From: Doryteuthis pealeii
Lineage: Eukaryota > Mollusca > Cephalopoda > Myopsida > Loliginidae
Reading direction: 5' to 3'
NCBI GenBank assembly: GCA_023376005.1
Contig: CM042138.1
Coordinates: 95,411,492-95,475,491 of the forward strand
DNA length: 64,000 nt
A program made the position numbers and the translations under genes. The notes beneath the pieces were generated by a model that was given only the letters and a program-made list of their open reading frames with translations, did not search any database and had not been told where the DNA came from. Every line of letters begins with the position of its first letter. Within the stretch, counting starts at the first letter, position 1. Shown here in pieces: positions 54,001 to 64,000 of the stretch.

Positions 54001-55462
54001 GATCGAGCAGGAAAGGAAGTGCCTAATTCATTTAGTTTTTTTTCTTTTGTGAATGACAATTAAGAGGGTATTTTTTTTTTATTCTTAGTACTGTTATAGT
54101 AGCTTGGTCTATAATTATCGATTAGTATCCTCGGGCATCTCGCGTTGTGTATGTTAGCTGAGCATTGTTAGTGAGATGATTCTTACTAGTGCCCCATAAT
54201 TTCTTGGCTTGTGCACATCTTAATTTGGGTTGAAGTGGAATGCATGCCATCAAATAAGACAAAACATGTTTGATTTAGAGAGCATTTAAAATTAGAAAAA
54301 AAAATCAAACTTAATTCACTAGATACAAATGCAACGAAATTTTTTTGTAGCCTGAAAATTTGCCAGCAGTGTGTGTGTGTGGTGGGGGGGGGGAGAATTC
54401 TTGCCCAATCAAAAACAGGAGTGACATTTTTTTTTAATGGCACTTGTTTAATTGGAATGAATCTAGATTGCATTTCCGTTTCTTCAAATTTAGGTATTTC
54501 TTTCGAAAGTCTTAAAGTCATATATCATGGCCTCTTTTTAAATTCAATGGTAGAGTTGCAGATTAGAGGATGGTTCTGAATCAAATATATATAATTAAAA
54601 CTAATTTTTATGCAAGAACTTGCGTTAACGAGTAAAATCTAAAAGTATAAATTTCAAAACGGAGAACGAGGAGCAGTATTATTGGATTTAAAATTACGGA
54701 ATAATCAGGGTGTTGCTATACACGAAAATATGCGTAGATAATTTAAATAGATTACGATATTAGCAATTAAACCATTTTTAATGATGCAAATAAAGGGAAA
54801 ACTTTAAAATCCAAGTTTCTGATCCTCCAGTTGAAAACAATAGTTTTTATAAAAATATTTTAGAAATGCAGTCCTATTGTGTAGGTAATGGCGTGAATTC
54901 TTCAGTAAACGCCTTGGACACTCTTAGTTTTTCTGTGGTGGCTAACACAATTTGTAGTTTTTTTCTTGGTTTCCGCCAATTCTTTCTTCCTTAAGTTCTT
55001 TCTTTGTCTCCGGATTTCTTCATACGGAGCATCATCTTGGGACTTTGTCTCACTAGACAATGGAGCTCATGCTTTAATGCCGTGAACTGTCTGGAGAGCC
55101 ATGATTGTAATTTGGTTTTGCGAGTCGGCATTTCTTTTGTTTGATGGAACTTGTTTTAGTTTTAGTTTTTCGTTGGAAATAACAATTGAACATCTTAGCT
55201 TTCTTTTCGTTTCTTCCCTTAAATAAAATGGCTGCGCGCCGTTGTAGTTATTATTAGGCGTTCGTGTGAGCAAGAATATTTAAATATGGAAAAAACGCTG
55301 TAAAACAGTTTTTTTTAAATTTGTTGATTCATTCAAAATTTGTTTTTAGTTCAGTTGTTAACTATTGATGAACGTTTCGAAATTAGTCTCGCTTGATAAA
55401 ACGCTAATACAAAAAAAAAAAAAAAAAAAAAAAAGAAATGAATAATAATAAGCTAAAAAAAC
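51086..55462. other. Left-arm inner stretch, no gene identified
   Basis: Includes G runs at 52,050-52,060 (11) and 54,384-54,393 (10), an A run at about 55,410-55,434, and somewhat more CpG from about 52,600 onward. ATGGCTGCGCGCC at about 55,229 looks like a start context but the frame stops after nine codons. ORFs 52,040, 54,186, 54,373 and 55,067 have no recognisable family. Confidence 0.45.
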
Positions 55463-55547
55463 AAAAAAACAAAAAAAACCCTATCTGATTTTTTTTAGAT
55501 AAGGCTTGATTTATTTATTTTGATTTTCGGTCATTATCTCTCTTATT
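55463..55547. repeat. Centre of the giant inverted repeat
   Basis: The arms meet around AGCTAAAAAAAC (55,451-55,462) and GTTTTTTTAGCT (55,548-55,559). The 85-base centre includes CCCTATCT (55,479-55,486) and AGATAAGG (55,497-55,504), a one-mismatch mini-hairpin around a T8 loop that is the likely true symmetry point. No long-read adapter sequence is evident. Confidence 0.8.
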
Positions 55548-58500
55548 GTTTTTTTAGCTATTATTATTTCTATTTCTTTTTTTTTTTTTTTTTTTTTTTT
55601 GTATAGCGTTTTATCCAGGCGAGACTGAATTTCGAACGTTTCATCGAATAGTTTACTAAACTAACTACAACAAAATTTTGATGAATCAAAAAATTTAAAA
55701 AAACTGTTTTACAGCGTTTTTCCATATTTAAATATTCTGCGTCACACGAACGCTAATAAATAATGACAACGGCGCGAGCCATTTAATTAAGGGGAAACGA
55801 AAAGAAGAGATTGTTCAATTTGTCTTCCAAACTGAAAACTAAAGACTAAAACAAGTTGCCATCAATCAAAAGAAATGCGACTCGCAAACCAAATTACAAT
55901 CAATGGCTATCCAGACAGTTCACTGGAATAAAAGCATGAGCTCATTGTCTAGTGAGACAAAGTCCAAGATGATGCTCCGGAAGAATCACGGAGACAAAGA
56001 AAGAACTAGGAGAAAGAATTGCGGAAATAAAAACAAGAAAAAACTACAAATTGTGTTAGCACCAAAAAACTAAGAGTGGTCCAAGCGTTTGTACTGAGAG
56101 AATTCAAGCCCATACTATCACTAGTGAGGACTTGCATTTCTAAAATATTTTATAAAACTGTTTTTTTCATGGAGGATTCAAGAACTTGGATTTAAGTTTT
56201 TCCTGTTTATTTGCATATTAAAATGGTTAATTTGCTAATATCGGTGTACTCTTTTATTTTTCTTACGCATATTGTTGGGTATGGTCAAGACCTTATTTTA
56301 TGGTCCGGTAATTTTTAAATCCAAGTAGTACTGCTCGTGCGTTCTCCTTGTTTGAAATTATACTTTTAGATATTACTTGTTACGCAAATTTTGCATAAAA
56401 TTGATTTTTAATTATATATATTCTGATCTCAGAGAGCATTTCTCTAATCGCAACTCTACATTGAATTTAAAGGATATGGCCGGATCATATTTGGTGATGC
56501 TAAGACTTCTGAAAGGATACCTAAATTTGATGAAACGGAAATGCAAGTTAGATTCATTCCGTAATTAAACAATGTGCATTAAAAAAATTGTCATCCTGTT
56601 TTGATTGGGGCAAGATTCTCCCCCATCCCCCCCAAGCCCAACCCCCACCACACACTGTGAATTTCAGGGCCTACAAAAAAATATTCCTGTTGCATATTTT
56701 TAATATAGTGATTAAGTTTTGATTTTTTTTTTTTTTTTTCTATTTTAACTGCTCTCGTAAATTCAAGAATGTTTTGTCTATTTGATGCTATGCATTTTCC
56801 ACTTCAACTCCAAATTAGATGTGGCACAGGCCAGAAGTATGGGGGCATAGTAGATGATCTACTAACAATTGCTCAGCTAACATTACACAACGCGAGATGC
56901 CCGAGGATTACTTCATCGATAATTATAGACAATGGCTACATTAACAGATATAAGATAAAAAATAACCTCTTTAATGTAATTCACAAAAGAAAAAAAACTA
57001 AATGATTAGGGCACTCCTTTCCTGGCTCGACTACAAAAAAAAATAAGGTTTCTTATTTTAACAGCTCATTAGGAAGGGCTTCAAATCTAACTCCGTTTAA
57101 TGCGTAAATTGAAGGTTAGATTCTTTAATGAATATTTCGTTAAATTAAGTAATAAAAAATACATCACTTTACTAAGTATTGGAGGTAATCTATTTAAATT
57201 TATTTTGGTAATTCCAATTCATTCGCTGCGTAAATAAAATATCTGATATTTTCATTTCTGGACAGAATGAGTAAAACCTGCGTTGTTGCATTAGTCTTAT
57301 AAGAATATGCAAGAAGCCAGGTTTACAGCAGCATGGCATATAAGCTTTTATATAAACATGCTGCTGTCAAATAATCCGTTAGTGGCAACAGTCTTCATAA
57401 TCTGTGGTGAGCATGGTTTCGTAATGCATTTTAACAACAGCGTATCAGCACTATCTTAAATACGCAAAGATTATTTTACGTCATAGGCGGAATAACATAA
57501 AATACAGCGATTTTGTTTAATCCTTTGTATTCAATGAAGGCCGTTATTCAATGTAAGATTGAAATTACTGACACTGAGCAGATTGTTGCGTTCGTAAGTA
57601 ACAAAACTAAACGGGAATTAATATTTTAGTGTTGAGTTATTAAGTAATGGATAATAAGCGAATAGCGGCAAGAGATTGGTTTTACGTATAAAAAGCATTA
57701 CATTTCACAAATACCGAAAACTTTGAGACGCTAGTTTAGGCTACTTTGTTTCTGTAATCTAATGCGATTCTAATAATTTTTGCGCGTAGTCTGCATTTGT
57801 ACATAATGGTATAACCTTGTATAGTTACTATTTAAAGTAACTTATATAATGAGATAACAGATGAGGAAATTATTTCTTAATTTGTGAGAAATTTTACGAC
57901 TTATTCCTGTTTACTATCCAATTTTAGTTATCTAATGAGTATGGTCTTTTTTATGCTAATAGGTTTCTTTCTCTATACTTTCAATAAAGTATAGAGTTTG
58001 TGCTAGTTTGAAGTAAGCTTTGTTTGCATAGTGAATCTTTGTAAATGTGAGTCATGAAGACTGCATGGTGGGAGTTTCGGTGCTGTGAGATTTTAATCTT
58101 AGATCATTTTCGTCATTCGATTTTCAGTATTCATAATTCGAAGATATTGACAAAGATTTTTCTTTAAAAAAAAAATAAAAATGTAATTCTTGTTTTGCTA
58201 AATCTTTCCTGACACTGAAGAAAAATCTGTAGCATAAAACCAGAAAATGCTTAGTAGAGCAGCTTATCAAAACTGGTTTCATATTCCATTCAATAAAGCT
58301 TTATTTCTACGTTAGACAAATTATCGATTGAATGAATGTAAAAATAAACGTTTTCGTTTTGTAACGGTGTAAGAAGAAAGATAACTCTAATCTGAGCAAG
58401 CTTCGTTTCATAGAACTAGTGGGTTTCTAGTCAATTAAAATCTCTCATTTGTTTTCGCTATTCTATCCATAAAATACTGGTGTAATTATTCAGACACTTG

Positions 58501-59934
58501 CAAGCAAAATAACTGAAATTATATCCTTTATTTTTTTGTCCTTAAACGAGTTTGTATGGGGGGGGTCTCTTCTATTTCTTGTCCCTCTTATTTCTTGTCC
58601 CAAAATTCTTTGGGATGTTGGCCTTTTGACTTTTCACGCCTAAAGTTATTGCTTTTAAGTTTCTTCTAGATTTGAATGAAAACATTAATTGATTAATGCG
58701 ACGAATTAATAGGAACAAAAGTTTCCGTTTTTTTTTATGGAACTTACAATGAATTAACATTAGATTCCACAATAATAGCATAGGTTCATTGCAAAACAGG
58801 TAGGGGTGGGAACAGTAATTAAGACAATGAAATTAAATCACAAAATAAAAGACATGATATAGAAACAATATAGGACATAAAATATGTATTTTACCAAAGG
58901 TACCTATGGAAATGGCATATTAGGATTAAAAAAAATTTTTTTTGTTTTTCTTTTTTAGGATTAGTAACATTACAATCCCCCCCCTTATAACATTTAAGTA
59001 TGTGTAATTTTAATGCTCATGACATCTTTTATGTCTACACGTATTCCAAAAATAGATATAGGTACTATTTAACCATAGCTTGGATGAAGGGATTTATACC
59101 TTTAATCAGTATTAGTCTAAAAGAAGTATGTGACTAGACATTTGACTCCCTAAACTTAAATCTAAACGTTAACATTCCTTAAGATAAAAAAATTTTTTCT
59201 GGGTTATTATACAATGCAAAATGTATCATCCATATGGATGGCTTCCAATCCATCAATACTTTCCCTCCAATATCATCATAGGCAATTTACTTCTGATCAT
59301 ATGGATTTAATATTCCAATGTAAATAATCTGAGACTTGCAATAAAGTAAAAATATTACTATGAACTTTGATTTTTTAATGAAAGTTAAATTATTCCATTA
59401 AATGATTTTTAATAATTTCATTTGAATATTTTCTTGAAAGCTTTAAAAAAAAAAGAAAAAAACATTAAAGGCACTTACACTAAAAGAAGGGTCAGTTCAT
59501 TAATAGAGATATTTGTCCTAACATTTTTTATAGTAAATTTTTATTTGATAAATAAATCATGAAGAAAAAATTCCCCCTAGACATGTTTTTAAAGAGCTAT
59601 TTAAATAAAATTGCCTTGGTTTAACTATTTATCAGCAATTTAAAATCTTTCAACTGATGGTTAATTAAATTTTACTGCAAATTTTTTATTTTTAATCCTT
59701 TTGGTGTGGAGAGCAATTATCACAATTTACTTAATACATGAGGGCAAGATGTCTTTGTCCACATTACTTTTTTTTTAAATTGGATCTTTGCCTCTGGTTC
59801 GATATTCTAGACCTAAAATTAAAAAAACTTTTACTTCTAAACTTTAGTAAAATGTTAATTTTTAGATGTATAGTGAATAAGAAAAATTTTAACACACATT
59901 CTGCAATGCAATATTGTTTGTAATTGTAACGCCA

Positions 59935-60130
59935 ATAAGTAGTATGTTGTTGAGGTGGCCTAAGTCGGAATCAGTTAGACAGTGAGGGAGTCTATCCCTT
60001 TAATAGTGCTACACAGATTGTTTGTCGGAGGTGGAGTGCTAATTACATCAGTTCTCACTTTTGTTGGGTGAATGCGATATGACCAGGATCTTGTGGCTCT
60101 TAGTCAAACTCTACCGCTGTTGCAAGCTTT
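59935..60130 (-). mobile_element. SINE family 2, mirror copy in the right arm
   Basis: Mirror of 50,897-51,085, with scattered one-base indels that damage the B box. Confidence 0.8.
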
Positions 60131-62049
60131 TTATTTTATGTAAAAGTGATTCAGTTATTCAACTTCTCATTTGTGCAAGAATTGGACTGATTAACCAACT
60201 GCAAAGAAAGAATATTAAATAATATAAGAAATTCAGACAGTAAGTTATGAGGTGTTATCAAACAAATATACATAATGGGAGGGAAAATTAAAATATTGTC
60301 TTGTTCACTGCATACAAATTAATTACGTTTTGTCTTGGTTTTCAGTTCAGCCATTTTGTTAGTTTTCTTTTCATTATTGCCTGAACTCATGTTGTTCCAT
60401 CAGAGTTTTTTAACTTACAAAAAAATTTGCAAGATGTGAGTCTAAATGTAGCCGGGCTACAGAGACTGAACTCACAACCTCCTAATGATGAGTGTTACTC
60501 CATATTAAGGAAAGACACTCCTGAGCTTCAATATTGGTGTGGTGCATATAGCAAAATTTCACAGGTGGCAGATTAAGCTAAATTGGACTGGACGTAAGGT
60601 TTTGGTGAGTGCAGTTTGTCCTGTTAATTTTTAAGGCCTACCTTCTCATACCAGAGCGTTTGTTTTCATCTTCCTAACAGAACAAAGCACTAGTGAACAT
60701 TTGTGGTTGTTATCGATGATAGTGATTACACAGTTGTGTTCAGTATCACTACCTTCTATTTTGAATAAATACATTTATTTTCGCACATGTCCATTCCTAT
60801 AAATTGTAAGTCTAATATGCTTACTGTCCAACAGGATGATGGGTTTGTAGATATAAAGTGTTGGTTAAGTCTAATTCTTAAGGTTGTGAGTTAATCTTTA
60901 GTTTGGGTAGTCTATGAAAGTCATGTCTTTTTAAATTGAAATATTAGCTTGGGAATGGAATTAACTAATAAGATTCTCTAAAAACAGACGAAGAAGAATA
61001 ATCAACCCATGAATTGAATACGGTTCAGTTGAAATTCCTCAGATGGTTATTGAACTACAGAACTTTGAAGAAAGCCAAAGTTTCTAATGGATAAATGCTA
61101 TGACTATAAACAATCAGACAAGGAATACTAGTCGAGAACGGGAGGGTCGTTAGTGAATAATTCTCAGATCTACAACAAAAACTACACATGGGAGGGGGGT
61201 TAAGATATAATTCAATTCTTTTGTGTAGAATAACTTTGATTTATTACTTTTTAATGATACTGACAAACAATAAATCACAAACCAGAAGGACAATGAAATT
61301 TTGACATGTTTACAATATAAGCTAACATCAGCAGTCCAACAAATTATGATATGAAAGGTAATTTATATAATACTATCCAATTAGAAATAATTTTGAAAGT
61401 GTTAAAAGTTGCCTACAGTAAACCTATATACTCATGGTAATTACATTATTAAACTAGTAATATATGCACCCCCGGATGCAAGTATTTCAGTTTTAATGTT
61501 AAAATATATTAAATAGAAAGCTAAATGAAACTAATAAGAATGAGGATAAACAGATTTTGAACAGAGGGGTTAAAATCGAAAATAGAACTGAAACTTCTCT
61601 TCCATCATTCTGTTAAAGTTTTACTATTTGACTATCAGTAAAATAGGAAGTAAAGAATAAAATTAAGTTATTCTTCTTGGTTATGATTCTTTTAGATTTA
61701 TCCAGAGATTTTTGCTCATATTCATCAGATAAAACCAACATTAGAATAATAAACTAAGCAGCATTTTATTAAATCAATTTTGAATATCATATGCAAATTA
61801 ACCTTCCGTTCACACTGTAACCGTTTATTGTTGTATATATAGAATAAAAATTGTGTCATTAGATATGTAGTATGGTAACGTATTATTACTGTAAAACGGT
61901 TTTATTAATGATTGAGGTTTAAATTAAAAATAAAATATGGAGAATATGCGTAAATACAAGGGAATTGTGACTTGAGTGTGGTATATGTTTCGGTTAGCAA
62001 CCACAATTCATTATGATAAGAAGATATAATAAAGCTAATTTTTTAAATC

Positions 62050-63160
62050 GCCTGTTGGTGGGGAATTTCGACATAGACTGACTGTACTATCTCAGAGGGG
62101 TAGGACACCCTATGTCCAATGGGACCTGGTTGGCTGTGGTGGTGACTTTGTGATGCTTAAGCGGATCCTGGTGGCTGAAGCAATCATGCATGCAGAACTC
62201 TCTTTGGCCCATACTTAGAACCAGAAGGGTGGTTGTTGAGGCCCCTCCGCCCCTAAGATCAAGCGGTGTTATCAAGCTTAGTATATATATGATTGTCTAA
62301 TCTTATCCCTTTGGAAAACACCAAGCCTTTTTATATATCATGTGCTAAATAGGCATGGGTGAGGGTTTAGTTCTGAGTATGTCAAACTGCATTTAATGGA
62401 AGTTCCAGTCTGGGAAGTGTGGAGTCCTGACTGGAGTGTAGTATCTTATTGGTCCTATCTATGGGCTTAAGGTGAACCCGGTGGCTAGCAGTCATGACTT
62501 GCAAATTCCACTTTAGGCTCTTCTTGGGCTAGACGGCGGTAGGAGAGGCCCCTCTGATCAATCGCTGGCAAGTCAAGCCTCCTATATGATGCCAATCCTA
62601 TTGCCTTATGGCAACCCAATCTTTTTTATCATTGGGTGCTAGAAGGCCGGTGCTGAGAGTTAACATGTCCTGGGAATGGACATAAACTCTATCTGATGGT
62701 CGGGTTCAGTTTTGGAGTTTGGGGAATGTGGAGCACCCCTTTATCAGGCATTGCTCCCTGGTACAGCTCTGCCCGGAGTGGTAAGTACTCTTAGGGTCCC
62801 ATCTATGGGTTGAATAGAAAACATGAGTTTATAATACAAAAATTGTATTATGCTAAGAATGATTTTATTTCACAACTGTCGCATTAATACTGACCACCGA
62901 GGTTTGTATGCCGTAAGACAACAAACTAAACCAAAACCTATCTATGGGTTAAAATAGAAAATAGAGTTTTAAAAATGTTTTTAAAAAATTTGAGTTTTAA
63001 AAAAAATTTTCAATACCCATAAAGAATGAACAAAATAAACATGTTTTCAGAATATAACCCAAAGGGTTTGATATGCGTAAAAACAACCACTAATTAATTC
63101 ACCACTATGGAAAGAATCGTTGAAATTTACAGGTAAATTTAAGCTACAGCTTTCTCTTGT
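62050..63160 (-). repeat. Dispersed repeat family C, mirror copies in the right arm
   Basis: Mirror of 47,850-48,930: CCATCTATGGGTTGAATAG, GGTGCTAGAAGGC-GGTG and CCTATGTCCAATGGGACC are recognisable. Indels scatter through it. Confidence 0.75.
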
Positions 63161-63654
63161 TTTGTGCAGCATCAACTGAGTGGTTGAGCTGGCTTCAGCA
63201 TTGAATTCACTAAGTAAAAATAAAAAATGGAGAATCATTATAATAGGAGTTGGCAAACAGTATCCAAAACCCGATATGCAGAACTTATTTTGTTGCAATT
63301 ATTCCAGCAGACTTGGAGATGAGAGGACCAAAACTAACCACCAGGTTCAGTGCAGATGTTCTTGGATTTTCCACCATTGCCTTTGCCATGTTGTGGCCTA
63401 ATACGCACGGGTGGCCACACCTGTCCGCAGGAAATTCACTTCCCAGTGGCATAGCTCTGATACTACAATTTTACACACAGGACATTATTTTTTTTACAGG
63501 TTGTGCTGCAGCTAAAAAACGATATATGTAACAAGCGCAAAGCAGTTTCGTAAGCAATCCAGTTGGCCAGCTTTGGAAACTATTTCACACCAGTTTGTAT
63601 ATCACCTATGGTGTGACTTGCTAAGCTTTAGATATCAGAAGTCACATAGTATGC

Positions 63655-63965
63655 AGGAGGTCCATGGTGTATGGTTGTGTTGAGGAAATGGACACAGTAA
63701 CAAGAGTTACATGCTGGATGAGCTACTTTTCAGGCTAAATTTCATATGGCAATATCCTTGGGAAGGTATGATCCAAATATTCTCCTCCAACTAGGGTAAA
63801 TAGTAGGTGACTAGGCTTCAACCTTGGTAAGCAACTGTCTATGATCAGAAAGTAAATTTGCCTATGATATTAAACCTATAAAACTCTAAAATTCAAAACT
63901 GGTACCACTTAAAAAAATTAACTTGTCAACCTGCTCATGTGGAGGAGCTGGTATTATATGCAAGT
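63655..63965 (+). mobile_element. SINE family 1, mirror copy in the right arm
   Basis: Mirror of 46,915-47,250; contains GGAAATGGACACAGTAACAA, the body GGGAAGGTATGATCC and CCTGCTCATGTGGAGGAGCT. Confidence 0.75.
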
Positions 63966-64000
63966 TGAAAAATGGATATAAAATCAACATGTAATTTAAG

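Larger units (their letters stand above)
46870..55462 (+). repeat. Left arm of a giant inverted repeat (at least 8.6 kb)
   Basis: Aligns in reverse complement, in order, with 55,548-64,000. Anchor pairs read by eye: 46,900 with 63,970; 48,240 with 62,690; 50,990 with 60,030; 53,010 with 58,010; 55,090 with 55,915. Coordinate sums drift only from about 111,020 near the centre to 110,870 at the edge, so there is no large indel. It contains one SINE of each family and long family C copies. No protein-coding gene was identified. The outer limit is set by the window end. Confidence 0.93.
55548..64000 (-). repeat. Right arm of the giant inverted repeat, indel-rich copy
   Basis: Reverse complement of 46,870-55,462 with frequent single-base insertions, deletions and substitutions spread evenly. 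At the SINE, the left arm has GAGTCCTGGTTCGATATCGG, close to other family copies, whereas this arm has GATCCTGGTCATATCGC, so this copy is the altered one. A homopolymer of 11 Gs in the left arm appears here as 8 Cs (58,977-58,984). All ORFs in this arm are shadows or mirror images of repeat sequence. Confidence 0.92.

Noticed and set aside
55229..55257. ATGGCTGCGCGCC start-like context in the left arm
   Set aside because: The frame stops after nine codons, no donor site in a useful phase was evident, and the mirror copy disrupts it. Not enough to call a first exon.
63047..63531. Overlapping ORFs in the right arm (63,047; 63,180; 63,250)
   Set aside because: They mirror repeat-like sequence at about 47,260-47,850, overlap on opposite strands and contain no recognisable domain.
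1..64000. CRISPR array, operon, riboswitch or bacterial mobile element
   Set aside because: Split exons with GT-AG introns and animal SINE, LINE and MITE families make this eukaryotic DNA; no regularly spaced direct-repeat array of that kind is present.

Overview
Organism and overall character. This is animal nuclear DNA: very AT-rich, full of long A/T runs and (TA)n microsatellites, with introns of 3 to 16 kb and many old transposon copies. The only confident protein-coding gene is a LIM-domain adaptor of the Ajuba/LIMD1/WTIP (jub) family. tRNA-derived SINEs, LINE 3' ends tailed with (ATG)n, mariner/Tc1 relics and TA-rich fold-back elements suggest a mollusc, most likely a cephalopod such as an octopus. 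That identification is inference from repeat style; no sequence search was possible.

Layout. 1-14,050 is repeat-rich flank or upstream intron: a mariner end, MITEs at 1,329-1,529 and 11,023-11,249, minus-strand LINE 3' ends, a 100-N gap at 3,891-3,990, and an unusually CpG-rich block at 3,991-6,660. 14,051-39,396 holds the last four coding exons of the Ajuba-family gene on the plus strand (14,051-14,181; 19,380-19,431; 22,580-22,648; 38,896-39,396). They give 250 residues: the second half of LIM2, all of LIM3, and a long Gly/Ser/Pro-rich tail ending in a class I PDZ-ligand-like -ITEL. The start of LIM2, LIM1 and the N-terminal half were not found and are probably left of the window. The three introns hold a decayed LINE reverse transcriptase, mariner and Tc1-like elements, a hAT-like element, a minisatellite, SINEs and several long hairpins.

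39,397-46,870 is the 3' flank. An AATAAA lies 60 bases after the stop, directly followed by a long inverted repeat (about 39,484-40,005) that contains three more AATAAA signals. After it come TA-flanked MITEs and an interspersed family starting ACTAGAAGCGGC.

46,870-64,000 is one giant inverted repeat. The second half is the reverse complement of the first, with a centre near 55,463-55,547. The copies share the same SINEs and dispersed repeats but differ by frequent single-base indels, and the right copy looks like the corrupted one. A fold-back long-read or assembly artefact must be excluded before this is treated as a real palindrome.

How it works together. The Ajuba-family protein is expected to act at cell junctions and in Hippo signalling. 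Everything else is mobile-element material, and its main possible effect on the gene is RNA structure: several long hairpins lie in intron 3 and at the 3' end, where a sense transcript could form double-stranded RNA. No RNA gene, CRISPR array, operon or new enzymatic system was found.
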